Shown: piece after piece, positions 1-12,439 of the stretch | Numbering within the stretch: position 1 is the first letter of the stretch | Layout of the letters: each line of letters opens with the position of its first letter | Source: Crambe crambe | Taxonomy: Eukaryota > Porifera > Demospongiae > Poecilosclerida > Crambeidae | Direction: 5' to 3' | NCBI GenBank assembly: GCA_963924555.1 | Contig: OZ004582.1 | Coordinates: 4,216,001 to 4,280,000, forward strand | DNA length: 64,000 bases | Notes under the pieces: generated by a model | What the model saw: only the letters and a program-made list of their open reading frames with translations | Told to the model about the DNA's origin: nothing | Databases searched by the model: none | Position numbers and translations under genes: made by a program

Positions 1-979
1 TTACTTGTCCGTAACATAAGGTGAATATCCAGCTGGCATGAGAATACTGGCTAGTGTGGTTCAGGTAGGTCTCTGCACACTAGTGATTAATGCAGATGGA
101 GCTCATGTATATGCCCATCTATAAGCGTTTGATGGTATAGAGTAAGTTCATCCACAAGATTTAATTAAGCATCAAGTAACCAGTGCCTAGAATTTCAGTA
201 ATCAGTCAGGATCCTTTGAGCATTGAGAGACCAGCCTCAAGAGAGAATGCTCACTTGTAGTGTAAAAATCAAAGGGGCAGGATATGTTCGATACAGTGCA
301 CTGCTAAAATGTTTGCATGTTGCAGATTGAAAGCTAGCAGGTTGGAAAATGACAAATGTATAATCAAGTTAGAGGTAAGGATTATAGCGCAGTCCTTGAG
401 TAGTGTGGTATATTGAATTATAGCATTTGCCCCATTAATTTTATAGTAGAAAATTATAAAGACTTAGTGTAGAAGAAACAAAGGAGCCAACTTACCACTT
501 TCAGAAAAGTTGGTTAGTACAGTTTCAGACATCAAAATAAAATGGCATACAATAAATAGTACTGTGCCCTGTAGTGTCTCTTTTACATTGAGGATTGACA
601 AGTAGTAGCTGGTAGAGTGAATTTATCCAGCTTGAGTAGATGGTTATCGAAGAATATGTCCATACATAAAGAGATCTACTGCTCTCATCTGTGTATATTT
701 GATACAGTCATAATATTGCCATGAGCACCCAACACAGCAGCTAACTATACTGTGTGTCAATCTCTTCACAATTATTTATTTAGCTCATCTCATGGATCCA
801 AGATTTAACAATCGATCTACCTATTATATGGAGACACTGAATAATAAGTATTGTGAAATATTCACATCCTCAACCTCTTGAGTACACTTAATCATTGGAC
901 TGCTAAAACTATTGCTATGCCATGGAGTTGACTAGGAGAATTCATTCATCTCTCCCTCCATGCACATGAACTCCTGCAT

Positions 980-1012
<33 letters not shown>

Positions 1013-1990
1013 GTGTAGTGCTCAAAAAAGTAAGCAAACAAGGATAGGGATGAAGGAAATGGGTATTTTTTGTTCTGTGAATCCAGCCAACAATCCCTAC
1101 ATGTACGTCACACTTATGGTGTCAGCTATGAGTAGCTTCAAAATATTGGCAGAGCAAAATTTGATCCCTTTTCCTTCGTCACTATAATATAGCGACCTTT
1201 ATCAAATATTCCAACTGCACCTATTAGGTAAAAGATGACCATTGCTTAAAAAAAAAGTAAGCAAAGGTTGTCACATACGTAAATCGCACTGAAGTAAAGA
1301 TGACATCTATTCGCAACACTGTGTGACCCAGTTTGTGTTTCCTGAACAAGGAAATGGAGGATAGCATGATTTTTGGCTCTTCTATGATTGTCAGTACCAA
1401 ACTTCAGTGGTCACTTGACTTATAACCAATCAGATTCTCTGAGAAGTGTGCCTTAAAGCACACTTCTAGGTGCAATAAATGTGAAGCCAGTAATCAGGAA
1501 TACCTTCAAATGTTCCTAAAGCTCCAGGAAAAGGAAGGTCCCGCCTATGATAATGCTTACAGTGAGAGAAAAGCTTAAATGTTTTCTTTTATAGTCACTA
1601 GGTACATTGGATTTCAAACAGGAAAACCTCAGGAATTCGCTTCAATCTTGATCAAAACCACTGAAACCCAATGTTCTTGCAAGGTACTATGAAAGAAAGA
1701 GTACGAGTGTTCTATAGGGAGTCTAAATAATAGTTAGACACTGAGACCAAGGGATCTATGGCATTTAAGAGACCCGAAGGCCCTTGGCTGTAGTGACTGA
1801 GTGCAGCAAGGTCACTACTAAGGGCCTGAGGGTGTCTTAAATTCCATTGGTCGAAGTGTCTAACTAATTTCCATTTCCAAGTGCTAGCTGGCTTCAGAAT
1901 TAGAATGCTCCGTTTTTACAACAGAGATAAAGTAGACATCACAGACCAACGTGTTTTGTGGTAATCCAAATTGTCTAGTGCAGTATCTGT
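1..1990. other. Repeat-rich left flank, no confident gene
   Basis: I see no convincing gene here. Bases 60-260 resemble 12180-12400 (shared stretches around a 'gagagaccagc' motif), and 555-650 resembles 36370-36450 and 61205-61330, so most of this is dispersed repeat. Bases 1013-1260 look like a worn copy of the MITE seen intact at 14634 and 60548. One candidate short exon (326-374, +) has a TTGCAG acceptor, a GAG/GTAAGG donor and an open 16-codon frame, but nothing around it supports a gene. Confidence 0.5.
982..1011. repeat. Poly-G tract, about 30 bp
   Basis: An uninterrupted run of about 30 G. Similar G or C runs occur at 23783-23806, 22721-22741 and about 61919-61936. The true length is uncertain because homopolymers assemble poorly. 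Confidence 0.9.
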
Positions 1991-2014
1991 AAACCAATTT
2001 CAGAAGAAACTAAC

Positions 2015-3215
2015 ATGGCTACCGCTAGCAATCCAGAACAGGATTACTACAACGACCTTTTCTTTGAACTGAGTCAACAGATAGATTCAAACCCCGCCAT
2101 CCTGCAGTCTAGTTCCACCTCTCCTAATACAACACCACCCCTCCTCTACCCAGCTCCACCTCTGGTCTTCCTCACTTCAGCTCTACAACTCCAGCTTCAA
2201 CTTTTCTAGCCTTCCTCACTCCAGCTCTATTGTTCCACCCAGCTTCAGCTCTACTGCTCCAGCCGTCCTCATTCCAGCTCTACTGTTCTAGTCTTCCTCA
2301 CTCCAGCTGTACTGTTCTATCCAACTATTTCGAATCCTAATAAATCCAAGAGAATAATAAAAAGTGACACAGAGGTAGAGCTATCAAAAGCTGCTAGTAT
2401 CCCACAAAAAAACACTGAGGAAGGTGTGGGGAAATGTGAAAATAAAGATATCATACCACCAATTACAGAGCTTACCAAGGAAGACTTACAATATTGGCTT
2501 TCGATATTTATACTAGAGGTAAGAAATAGCTTAAGATTCAGCTATGTTGCTATAATTAAAAGATTGGGTAAGGAAACAAGAGTTTCCTCCAAATTGTGTG
2601 CGTAAATGGGCATCCCGAAATAGCCTTTTGTTGTTGTTGTTGATGCTGACTCAGCCAATTCAAGGTATCACTTGATGCACAGTTACAGAACTTGGTAAAG
2701 GTACAACAAAGTGTTGGGCAGAGCCACTAACCCTAAGTTTTATGGGAGAAGGGCTTGCTCGGAGATGCAACTCCACAGACATTGAATACCGTGTTATTCT
2801 TCAATGGATTGTATTTTGCTCTCAAGAGTGGGGATGAGCATCGGCAGCTAAGACTGCGAATAGAACTTATTGAGCAAAGTAGAGAAGGCCATATCAAAGA
2901 ATAGACCTGATGGCATTAAGAGAAGAAAGATTAAGCCTAAGGTTGTGTATCACCATGGTGCTTTGTGCAACTATACAAGAAGTACATCCAGCTAGGACAG
3001 AGTCAAATACATTTTACTTGCAGCTATCAAAAATCCGACATCAACATGTTGGTACACAAAGAAAGCTGTAGGTCACAATTCTTTGACACATTTCTAGGCT
3101 GCAAGAATGCTGGGATCAAACTAATCATGCTACAACCAATGACAAGTACTGGAGCATGGTACCTTACCTGCAAGAGGAACATCCATCAACATGGCTTATA
3201 AATATCCAAACAAAT
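2015..3215 (+). pseudogene. Degenerate DUF3504 (Crypton-derived, ZMYM2/QRICH1-like) gene
   Basis: The region decodes piecewise, in changing frames, into the hallmarks of the DUF3504 domain. DUF3504 is a tyrosine-recombinase-derived fold found in ZMYM2, ZMYM4, QRICH1 and KCTD1 and traced to Crypton transposons. An ATG at 2015 opens a Ser/Pro-rich N-terminal stretch that stops at 2209. Near 2470-2530 comes a segment of the pattern LTKEDLQYWLSIFILEVR. Near 2600-2620 follow remnants of a PPN and an NGHPEIAF motif. Near 2760-2850 comes GLLGDAT...[12 protein letters not shown], and near 2925-3130 come remnants of the KIKPKVV, QLYKKY, WYTKKAVG and GIKTNH motifs. At least four frame changes and several stops separate these blocks, so it is not translatable. 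It could be a dead Crypton or a dead copy of a host gene. Confidence 0.72.
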
Positions 3216-3647
3216 ACCAAAAACAGTCTTCTAGGATCATTCATATTTAATTCATGTGCTTCAGTTACATACATTCCACATCCACTAAAGCTTAAGCATC
3301 TCACAACAAGAATAAAACTAGCTATTATTTATTGTACATCTAATGTCTGAACTGTTTTTCTATCTCCTTAGAGAAAATGCCCTACAGGTGGCTATAAGAA
3401 GACCTCAGAGTGACCAATCAGATTACTGTATTCAAACTAGCTATGTTTTAAGGACTGATGCTGACTTTGCATCTTTTAATGAGGCACACTTAGATGATTT
3501 TATGGTGCACTCAGTTACATAATGCACTCATCTTTGGTTCATGCATTATGTTAACTTCATGTTGCATCATCCTCATATGAAAGACTTAAAGTTAGCTAGG
3601 CATGTTATAACTATTACTCACAACTGACACAAATATCTTCTAAATAG

Positions 3648-3780
3648 TGATGGCCCTAAAATCTAGCTTGCCTCATATGAAAACAATCCCTACATTTATA
3701 ACTGGATGTAAACATAGGGATTATTTTCATATGAGGCTGCAGTACATATGCAGCCAAGCTAGATTTTAGGGACATCCCTA
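3648..3780. mobile_element. Small foldback MITE
   Basis: The left arm (gatggccctaaaatctagct, then a catatgaaaacaatccct block) is mirrored by the right arm (agggattattttcatatgag, then agctagattttagggacatc), with about 20 bp between the inner arms. Related arms occur near 19370-19460. It contains no coding sequence. Confidence 0.75.
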
Positions 3781-4954
3781 CACAACCTGATATTTTTTAT
3801 GTTCACTTTCCATCCTTTTTCTTTGTACGATATGCTTTATTCATTTTGAGAACAGTTTGTATGAAGAGTTACAGAGAATTGAGGGTGGCCCTCCCTGTTA
3901 TCAGGCCAATACTACTACCCTAAATTAATTTTATGAACAAAACTATTTGTGTGTATAAGCTAGAAGTTAACCATAAGGCTACAGTACTATACAATAATCT
4001 CCAAACCAGCCATCCCTACATTGTCTTTTTACTTTATTCTATACATTATGTATACATGTAACTTATGATCTTCTTTGAGCATCTGTAGACTCTAGTGCAG
4101 CACAGATACAATACGCAGTAAGGTAGACTGGAACCATCTGAACAATAGCTATCCTATGTGGCCCCACCCATATGCCATGCCCACATGCGCTGGCTTCAAA
4201 ATGGCGGAGAAAGACTTGCTAGTGCTGTCGATAGCACTGATTTGCAAAGTAGGTCCTTAGTCAAAACTAATACCAAGAGATCAGTCTCTATGTGCCGCTC
4301 TAACAAATAACAGAATTGTGATAACTATAGCCAGTTAGTCAGTACGTCAATCATATATTCCATATAGAGAAATAGAACAAAAATCTGTTTAAGAAATTTG
4401 CTTATGAATTTTGAACATTCTTCCATCTTCTGTGTAGATGTAGTACTTCATTGTAGCCTTCTGATTTACCATCCCTTCATAGAGACTGCTAACGCACTCT
4501 CTGATGATTTGACTTTGTATGTAACTACATTACGCATGTAATTTTAAGCATGCACTAGCTGCATTTATGCTATACATGCTGATCTTACTTAACACTCTAA
4601 AACCTATACCGATAATGTCGATGTTCAGACCAATATGAAATGGCTGCATATCTTCACTGGAAAATGCTTCTAAATTGAATGCAAATTCGTTTACTTAAAA
4701 ATGAGGTACATAACTCGTATTCAGCTAGAAAGTTGAGGTATATAGCTATTTGAAGAGAGTTTGCTGGTCATATTTTGTTACCCTATGAAGGTACTGCAGT
4801 CATAAACAGTTCATGACTGATGAGTGAAATGAGGGTCCTTTTTTATTTAAGCATCACTGACCATGTCACCATGAGTTGCCTTATTCTTTTAGCAATCTAT
4901 TTCCTGTGGTGTTTTAATATGATAAAAATTATGTATTTCCTTATATTTGTGTAG
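3781..4954. other. Non-coding, with a partial dispersed repeat (4140-4340)
   Basis: Bases 4140-4340 match, in opposite orientation, the repeats at 10850-11290 and 30795-31160. The shared landmarks are a 'ggccccac...gcgc' block, an ATGGCGG/ATGGCAG block and a 'gatagcactgat' block. An ATG at 4203 followed by a GTAGGT donor-like site looks like a first exon but lies inside this repeat, so I do not call it. I see nothing else. Confidence 0.55.
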
Positions 4955-5230
4955 AAGAAAGATATATCAGTGGGAGAGTTTCAGCGTAAACGAGTTGGTG
5001 AGGATCACGAAATTCCGTCTAAAAGAAGACCTTCTCCCATTCGATTTGAACCATCCACATTAAAAGAAACTGCAAAAAAACAAGCAGTGACTATATACTC
5101 ACCACCAAAAGACAAGTTTAGTAAACGTTTTGCTAATGGATCTGGTTTCGATGACTATCAACACAGCAAAAAGAGTGGTAATAGAAGTCAACGTGGTCGG
5201 AAATATGGACAAGGGTCTTGGAGAGATTAA
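4955..5230 (+). CDS. Terminal exon of an unrecognised + strand gene
   Basis: A pyrimidine-rich acceptor (atatttgtgtag) is followed by an open frame of 91 codons and a TAA stop. The peptide is strongly basic and low in hydrophobic residues (KRRPSPIRFEPS, KKQAVTIYSPPKDKF, and an end rich in Ser, Arg, Gly and Lys finishing GQGSWRD). It looks like a disordered C-terminal tail of a nuclear or RNA-associated protein, but I do not recognise the family. An AATAAA at 5495-5500 could serve as poly(A) signal. The upstream exons were not found: the DUF3504 relic to the left is too broken to connect. The exon faces the minus-strand membrane gene tail to tail, about 340 bp apart. Confidence 0.5.
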   Translation, partial: KKDISVGEFQRKRVGEDHEIPSKRRPSPIRFEPSTLKETAKKQAVTIYSPPKDKFSKRFANGSGFDDYQHSKKSGNRSQRGRKYGQGSWRD

Positions 5231-5568
5231 TTGCTGCATGCAGAACCTTTCTCTTGTTATTATTACTATCTTCTTTTTCTTTTTATTCTTTTTTCTTTTT
5301 TTTTTTTTGTATCTTATATGCTGTTTATCTGACTTTAAACTAAACATTTTTAAATGTGGTAGGGCTGTCCTTTAAAAGAAAGGAGTACGACAGTACCAAT
5401 ACTATTGTTAAAACAAAGAAGAAAGTACATATGTAATATTTTTCTCTTACTAGAAAAGATGGATGATACACTAATTATCACAGACTATTTAAAAAATAAA
5501 AAATTTGATAAGTTACTATGGAATCTACTAGTTCATTAAGGGTATGCTTATTATTAGCACCTTGATAG

Positions 5569-6774
5569 CTATTCTTTTACGGTCCTATCTATCATAAGTA
5601 TTGATGAGTCATCACTGTCTTCCTCTTCTACATCTGGGTTGACAAAACTTAATGCAGACAGTACTTGAGGGTGGTTTAACTTCATCAATTGCTTGTTTTT
5701 CTGGTACCTATTATAAGTTCAACAATAAATTAATTATACCTAGTCAGACCCCTTACTATATACTTTGCACACACTTGCAGTTGCACTGCACACAAGTAAA
5801 GGGGTTACCTTTTCCATAGTGCTAATATAATCAAGATTACTGCTGCAAGTAGAGCCACTCCCAGAACAGTGGGAATTGTGAGGGTATTAAATGAATACTT
5901 TGGAATGCCATGCTCCAGTGGTTTCTTTTTAACGGCAAACTGAACAAGATTTAAAACACATACACAAAGAAATAAAAACAGTGATTGCATAGGTAGTCTC
6001 ACTTGCTACAATGCCATGTCCCTTTTCACAGTATTTATGATAGCTATCTAATGTATTTTACACACGGTGATAGAACTAGCTGTTGGGATCAACATGACTC
6101 ACTTCAGATGATGATACTTCAGTAGTTTGAGGATCCTTACCACAACATGTAAATAAAGCAGCTAAGAACTTTCTCTTTCTTGTTCCAGGACAAGCATGTC
6201 TTACCTGAGTGTAATAGACTTGCAGTAGCACATTCAATGATTAGTGGGGTGAGCCATGAAGCTGAGCTCAATTTACAAACTTACCTCTGTGCTGACCAAT
6301 TCAGTTGTGTGTGAACTTCTGAGGGAGCACTGAATGACACCCCTAGCTGACCAATCCGTTTGAGATTTACAATTAAGAATGTTGCTACCAACAGTGTATT
6401 GTATGCAGTCTGCAATAAAGTAAACAATTTGTGAATAGCTAATTTGATTACATTCTTACAGTACCTTCTTGTTTTGGCTTAGTCATATTTGACTGCACAC
6501 AATGTGCTATTGGCATTTTCAGTATGTTAGGAGAATAAAGAACTGTACAATCTTTTCCATGTGGACACTTGTATTGGTTGCATGGATTGTAATATGTTTT
6601 ACCAGCTATGTTCACTGTACCACCAGAAATTTGGACAGCTTCAGTGCAACTGTACAGATTTACGACAGACAAGATCATCACCATAATCTTCGAATAAAAT
6701 GAAAGTTCATCATAATATATAATTTGCTGAAAAACAATGAAGAAGCTTACTGGCACACTTTGGGCGGCCATCAT
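5569..6774 (-). CDS. Small single-pass membrane protein, five exons, family unknown
   Basis: Five minus-strand exons join in phase: 6774-6465, 6409-6285, 6204-6103, 5939-5809 and 5707-5569. The introns are only 55, 80, 163 and 101 bp. They give 268 residues from ATG 6774, or 238 from the downstream ATG at 6684, whose N-terminus (MVMILSVVNLYSCTEA) looks more like a signal peptide. The predicted lumenal part is Cys-rich (NPC, KCPHGKDC, DCIQY, NCKSQ, TCCGKD). Next come a transmembrane helix in exon 4 (TIPTVLGVALLAAVILIILA) capped by WKR, and a cytosolic tail with an acidic cluster before an ILMI end (EEEDSDDSSILMI), reminiscent of acidic-dileucine sorting signals. The phase agreement across all junctions supports a real gene. 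The first exon is the least certain, because a GTAAGC donor-like site lies inside it. I do not recognise the family. Confidence 0.72.
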
Positions 6775-7128
6775 CCACAAGGAGGGCGTTGCCCTGTTGA
6801 CTGCTTCACTTCGTGTAGGCCTTAACCTACTCCCTACAGCGACAATTCGTATTTCGGAGTCGATATCGGAGTCGATATCAGATTTTCTCCACTAGCTTAT
6901 ACAGGATTGAACCTCTTCAGAATCACGATCTGATGCCGTCTTGACTAGACTGCATGCACCGGCTAGAGCAGCCCAACCCCTTTCCAATACTTACGGGTAC
7001 GCATGCGCACTTGTATTGCATGCAAGTAAGTCTGATGAGTGGGTGTTTAGTGAAGTATATAAGAGGCTGAATTACCTGCAAGGAATCAATTACGTGGTCG
7101 AAGCGTTTTATTTGTGAAGATTTTAGTG
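6775..7128. promoter_or_regulatory. Divergent intergenic region between the membrane-protein gene and GATA
   Basis: About 350 bp separate the two divergent start codons, so both promoters must lie here or overlap. A duplicated 'ggagtcgatatc' block is seen at 6855-6880. No enhancer motif is called. Confidence 0.55.
7056..7063 (+). promoter_or_regulatory. TATA-like box of the GATA gene
   Basis: TATATAAG lies 66 bp upstream of the GATA start codon at 7129, a suitable distance for a short 5' leader. The call rests on position and sequence only. Confidence 0.45.
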
Positions 7129-10100
7129 ATGGAAGCCGTCTCTTTAGAATCGTTGCCGCCAGAAGATTCGGATTTGTATATCCCTAATTTATCAGGTGTG
7201 CAAATGCAGAATGCTACTTCACCTTCGAGTGACGCCGCACTGCAATCACTGCAACTTTCTACAATTAGATACACTCCTTCAACACCTGCAGCCGCGCAAG
7301 GAGCAATACCACCTCCTTTAGTGGCTGCACAAACACCAGGTTCGCTTATCCAAGGTATATATAGGACAACATTTACTACTCAGGTCATCGCAGCACAAAC
7401 ATTCCATTATCCTCCAACACCTCCAATCGAAGGTCATGCAACTGAACGCGGGGAAAAACACCATCTACAGCAAGCCAATGTGGAGACCCAAGTGCTTCCT
7501 CCTATTACTCAGGGGATCATGGAGAATGAACTTAATGAGACCACAGGGATGGAGAAGACAATGAATCCATTTCCTTCCCCTCTTCCTACACCACCTGACA
7601 TTAATCCTCCTGATATAGAATCACTCAGCATTTCAGATCAGCAGCACAATAGGGATAGTATACAAACATCGATGGTTAAGACAGTTACTTCTGGACATCA
7701 GCAATGGGCAGCTCAACCAATGGGTAATACTAGCTTCATGCCTCAAGCTACAGCTTCATCTGGAAGCCAACTAGTACCATACAATGGTGCTAGCTGTGGT
7801 GTTGGTGCTCGACGAGGTTATCCACCTTGCCCAGTTCCTGCACTGCAGCAGATGTGCTATTCTGCTTCAGGAGTTCCTAATCAATTGTCATTTAATGATC
7901 CTCGTTATGCTGGAACCTCTGGTACAGCTTTTGGAGAAATGCTGAAGAAGATCCCTGCTGTCCCTGCACTAGTCAAAGATGGTGAGTGCAGCTAATCTTT
8001 TGTTCTGTTATAACTCTATTAGCAGTTCATGAATTTGCTTAATGGACAGTTTACATTTAATGTGCCCCAGTCCTGTAGTTGTTGTTGGCTTAGCTGTCTG
8101 AGCATTGGACCAAAACCACTGTGGAATGCACCAGTGCAGTTTGCTACCTCTAAGGCTTCCACCCCCTTTGGAAAGTACTTAGTCTTATTGGAACTCCCCA
8201 TACTATGTGGAATTTTTTTTGGGTGAATGAGCTTAGTTGAAGTCTTTGTATTGGTTTTGGTAGTCTGGCTGGATAGGAGGGGTGCAAACTGCTGAGAGTG
8301 TACATGTGGTATTTTCCTTACAGAATGATTTTCACTGGCTGGATGGAGTGTTGCCACCTGTTAGCTCCAGAGAATTAGTCAGCATATTGTACTTCCTTCA
8401 TCTGAAGACATGTAGAACTTTACTGTGCGTGATCAACTGGTATAGGATCACAAGTCCACCCCCTTTAGCAAAGACCACAACTTTAGATGCGTGGAAATAG
8501 CACCTGTGATCAATGATATTCATAGTTATTTTCTATAAACCTAGGAAACCTCGAGCTGTCTCTCACATATGTCAGTAAAATTGGGTGTTATTTTGTAGGA
8601 TCAGTGAGTCCGGTCATTGGTTATACACATCGGCACTGCTCCAATTGCAGTGCTACTGTGACACCATTGTGGCGAAGAAATGCTCAAGGAAAGTACCTCT
8701 GCAATGCTTGCGGTCTCTATTATAGGGTTAATGGAACCAACAGAAATGGCACTCAAAAGAAAAAGGTAATCAAGTGATACAGAAACTGTTGACTTCATAT
8801 ATGATTTGATGTAGCATGTTGTGATTTTCTATGGCTACATGCCTATTTACTCCTGTTTTAATCTTTGTGATCACTACTATCCTCCTTTTGGAAGATTGGA
8901 GGTTGTTTCTATCTGCTGGACTTCTCTATTATATCAGTCCCAAGGGGCGATACGTTGATAACATATAAATCTCTATAATATTGGGACTGTGAAATGCAAA
9001 ATATTGAAGATTAGATAACCGCTAGTTTTAATGTAGTCTTCTGTTTTGTTTGAGCTTGCTTAACTTTCTCTTCCCAAATCGTGCTCTAATCTTATCAAGA
9101 TCACGTTGTCATGGTTATATATGTCCTGATTTCTCCATTTATGTTTTCGAAACTAGTGTTTGGTTTGCTTTTCTCTAAATGATGGTGGGTGTGACTCATC
9201 CAGTCACATGTTGTAAAATAACAAGTGTAGCATTTTCATGTCCTGTCCCATACATGCAGGTATAACCTTACCTTCAATTCAATACACTATGAAAATGAAG
9301 GTTGACAAGCCCAAGCCACGTGATATTTTTTAATTAATGTGTTCATAGGTCTCCCATTATGAAAGCCTTGCATCTCTTGTGTGCAAATATATGTTACCAA
9401 TCCTGAATTGGCACCTGTGTACATTTACCATGTGTAATAATGATAACAGGTTCCTTAATGATTGACAGATAAAAGATCTCACAGAGAAGAACATACACAG
9501 CGTGGTATTGGGTTAATATTCATCTTTTGTTTGTTGTTTTTGTTGTAGATTTTTGCCTCTCTTTATGCTTTTTTTGTATGTAATTTTTTGGTAACTATTT
9601 GAGCAGCAGTCAGTGCTCAAGCCACCTCCTCTTTAAGTAAATCAGTACTACACTGGCAGTTACCAAAAGTTGTAAGGCATTCAAGTGTGGTTAAATACTT
9701 GGGCGGGCCTAAGAGTAAATTAGTAACACTTGACTGAGCATGAAGTTGTGTACTCTCCTAACTTAACACCTGGATGTGATAATGAATTTAGTACTACTTA
9801 CTACCTCAGTTGTATACTACTGTTGATTTTGTGTAAATTACATTTTCCTGTTTCTATTTCATAGCAGAAGACTAACCTGAAGTGTATGAACAATAAATGC
9901 AGCAATTGTGGAACTACTAAAACTGTTCTATGGCGAAGAATGGAAAATGGAGACCCAGTGTGCAATCCTTGTGGGCTGTATTATAAATTGAATGGGGTGA
10001 GTTGAACCTTCAGTCCTTAAAAATTGGGCAAGTGAAGTGAGCCTGCACTTTGTCACATGATATGTATGTTGGTAAATAAATTGAATATGTGCAATAATAT

Positions 10101-12408
10101 TTCCATCAGTTGCTTGGATACTAGGATTGAAGTTTAATTATTTTGTATAATCCTATGAGAGCGAAGGTCAAGTTTTCCATTTGTAACTAATCTCCTTGTA
10201 GCTTGCTAGGTACATCTATGGGGGACCTACTATGTGGTAATTTGGGTTACGGTATGGTATTTGCTCATGGATCATTCATGAGTCAAGGAGGCGAGTAGTT
10301 GCACTGGTTTCATATATTTCCTACTCTACAACTGAGGGCAAACCTGACATTCTAGAATACTACTGTTGCAGCTGCTAAGCAGCTATCTTTTTGCGCTAAT
10401 TCCATGTGCTGACTGTCTTTTGTGCTTAATCAAGATGCAAGGCCGGATGAAGAGCTTTTTGCCAGGGAAAGCAAGCTTTAGTCACTTTAGCTGTTGATGA
10501 AACGATTGAATGGCCATAGCTCTCACCTACAGTGGCTTCTTTTAAAAATCTCATCATCTGGCCCTGCCCACTGGTTTGTATAATAAGAATAAGCACAAAT
10601 ACGGTCAGCACATGGCTGCAAGCACATGGCTGCAAGCACATGGCTGCAGTTCAAAGCAATTGGCACAGAAAAATTGATCGAGTCATGACTGCTAAGCGGT
10701 TGAGTTTCTCTGCAATGGTAGTGTTCTACAATCTTAGCTGTGGAGTAGGAAGTGTTAGTGTGAAGCTGTAGTTTTCAACACAACTACTTGCCTCATTAAC
10801 ATTAACTTATGAATTATTTATGAGCAAACACTACTGCAAGAGCTTTGCTAGTATCAGAGAGTGCGTTAGCACTCTGGATAGCAGGTCAAAGGTTATGAGA
10901 CTGTATAAAATAACTCTTCTACAGGTTCTCAGAAGATTATAATACATTACTACACTTACACTGAAGAGGGAAGAATGCATTCTCTAACATCAGAAAAAAC
11001 AATTTCTAAATTAACTTTTGTTACTGGTTCTTTATAATAAGATCAGTGCACCAACTTACTGGCTATAGTCATCAAAATTCTATTTTGGCCATCTGTTAGA
11101 GCAGCACAGAGAGGCTGATGTTTTGCTATTAGTTAGACTAAGGTTCTATATCACAATTCAGTAATACCGATAGCACTCCGAACACTAGCTAGTATTTCGC
11201 TGCCATTTTGATGCCAGCGCACGTGTGGGGCCACGTAGAAAGTTTAGCTAGCTAAGGTAGCTATTCAGTTTAATCGTTTAGCTAGCTATTTTATAATCTG
11301 ACAGTGTTCCAGTCACTCCTTACTGCACTAGATGGTCATCCTATATAGCCAGCACTTGTCTGTAGTGTAGTCTGCTCACTTCACCATGCCATGCACATCA
11401 TTTACATTGCTGTTGCTGTGAGTTTGATATTTAAAAAAATCCTTCAAATCATCAGTGTACATATCTACAAAAGGAAAAGGTTATGTAGGGATGGCCCTAT
11501 ATCTGTCTTTGTATAGTACTGTAGCCTTGTGTCAAACAACCATTGCATTTGCTAGCAGTGGATTGCCAGAATTGAATTCTATAATGCCCACCTAGTTACT
11601 AATAATTATGGTAAAGTATTGGCCTGGCAGTAAATATTGCTACCCTCATGAACAAGAATGGAAACAAGTAAGCATAAAAAATGCCTGGATTGATATGATG
11701 CTGTAGTCATAATATACTAAATTATGGGGCCGGGCCACCCTTAACATTTTTATTTAGAAGAAATTTTTTGCTCTCATCAAGGTTAGTATTGCAGTGTTTT
11801 GGGGATGGACAGACCCAATGTCAGACAAGTAAAGGTTATTCTAGATAAAAAAGAAAAACAGGGATGGCTGTGTGTGGTTCAAAAAAGTTTATGAACTTCA
11901 GTCAAGTAACCCCTTACCCATCACCAGTATTAGAACTACAAGCTAACTATTCCTAGTTACTCCCATGACGGGCTAAGATGAGATATAAAGGGTGTGAAGT
12001 AGCTTGTAATCGGGTAATATTGGGGGATTACTTGACTGAAGTTCACTCTCTTGTTGAAATTTTTTGAACCACGCACAGCCATCCCTACTTTTCTTCCTTG
12101 TTCATCGCTAATGCTCTATTTTATTATGGGCAACTGGATGCTGTGATCCTGCTATCCAAGTTAAAGTTCATAATATTATATGTGAGGTGTCGTGTGAGCC
12201 GAAATGAATCTGATCTAGAAGGACTAATGTTGATGGAGCTAGTTTATGATTGCCATTGACCTACCTGATGTACTTGATTAGTGTTGCATCAAGGCTCAAT
12301 TCATAACCAGACTAGTGCCTAGGGTTTACGCTCTTGAGTGTTGAGAGACCAGCATCAGGAGAGAAAGCAGCTAATGACAGATTTGAGCGATTTCTGAAAT
12401 ATGTCATT

Positions 12409-12439
<31 letters not shown>

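Noticed and set aside
4203-4251. ATG frame MAEKDLLVLSIALICK followed by a GTAGGT donor-like site, resembling a first exon
   Set aside because: It lies in a dispersed repeat with copies at 10850-11290 and 30795-31160, where the frame is not kept.
5099-5347. Minus-strand Lys-rich open frame over the T-tract
   Set aside because: It is the antisense of the 4955-5230 exon and its T-rich 3' UTR; the lysines come only from the homopolymer.
12410-12436. (GAT)n run as an Asp-rich coding repeat
   Set aside because: No flanking open frame or splice sites; it lies in the GATA intron and reads as a simple microsatellite.
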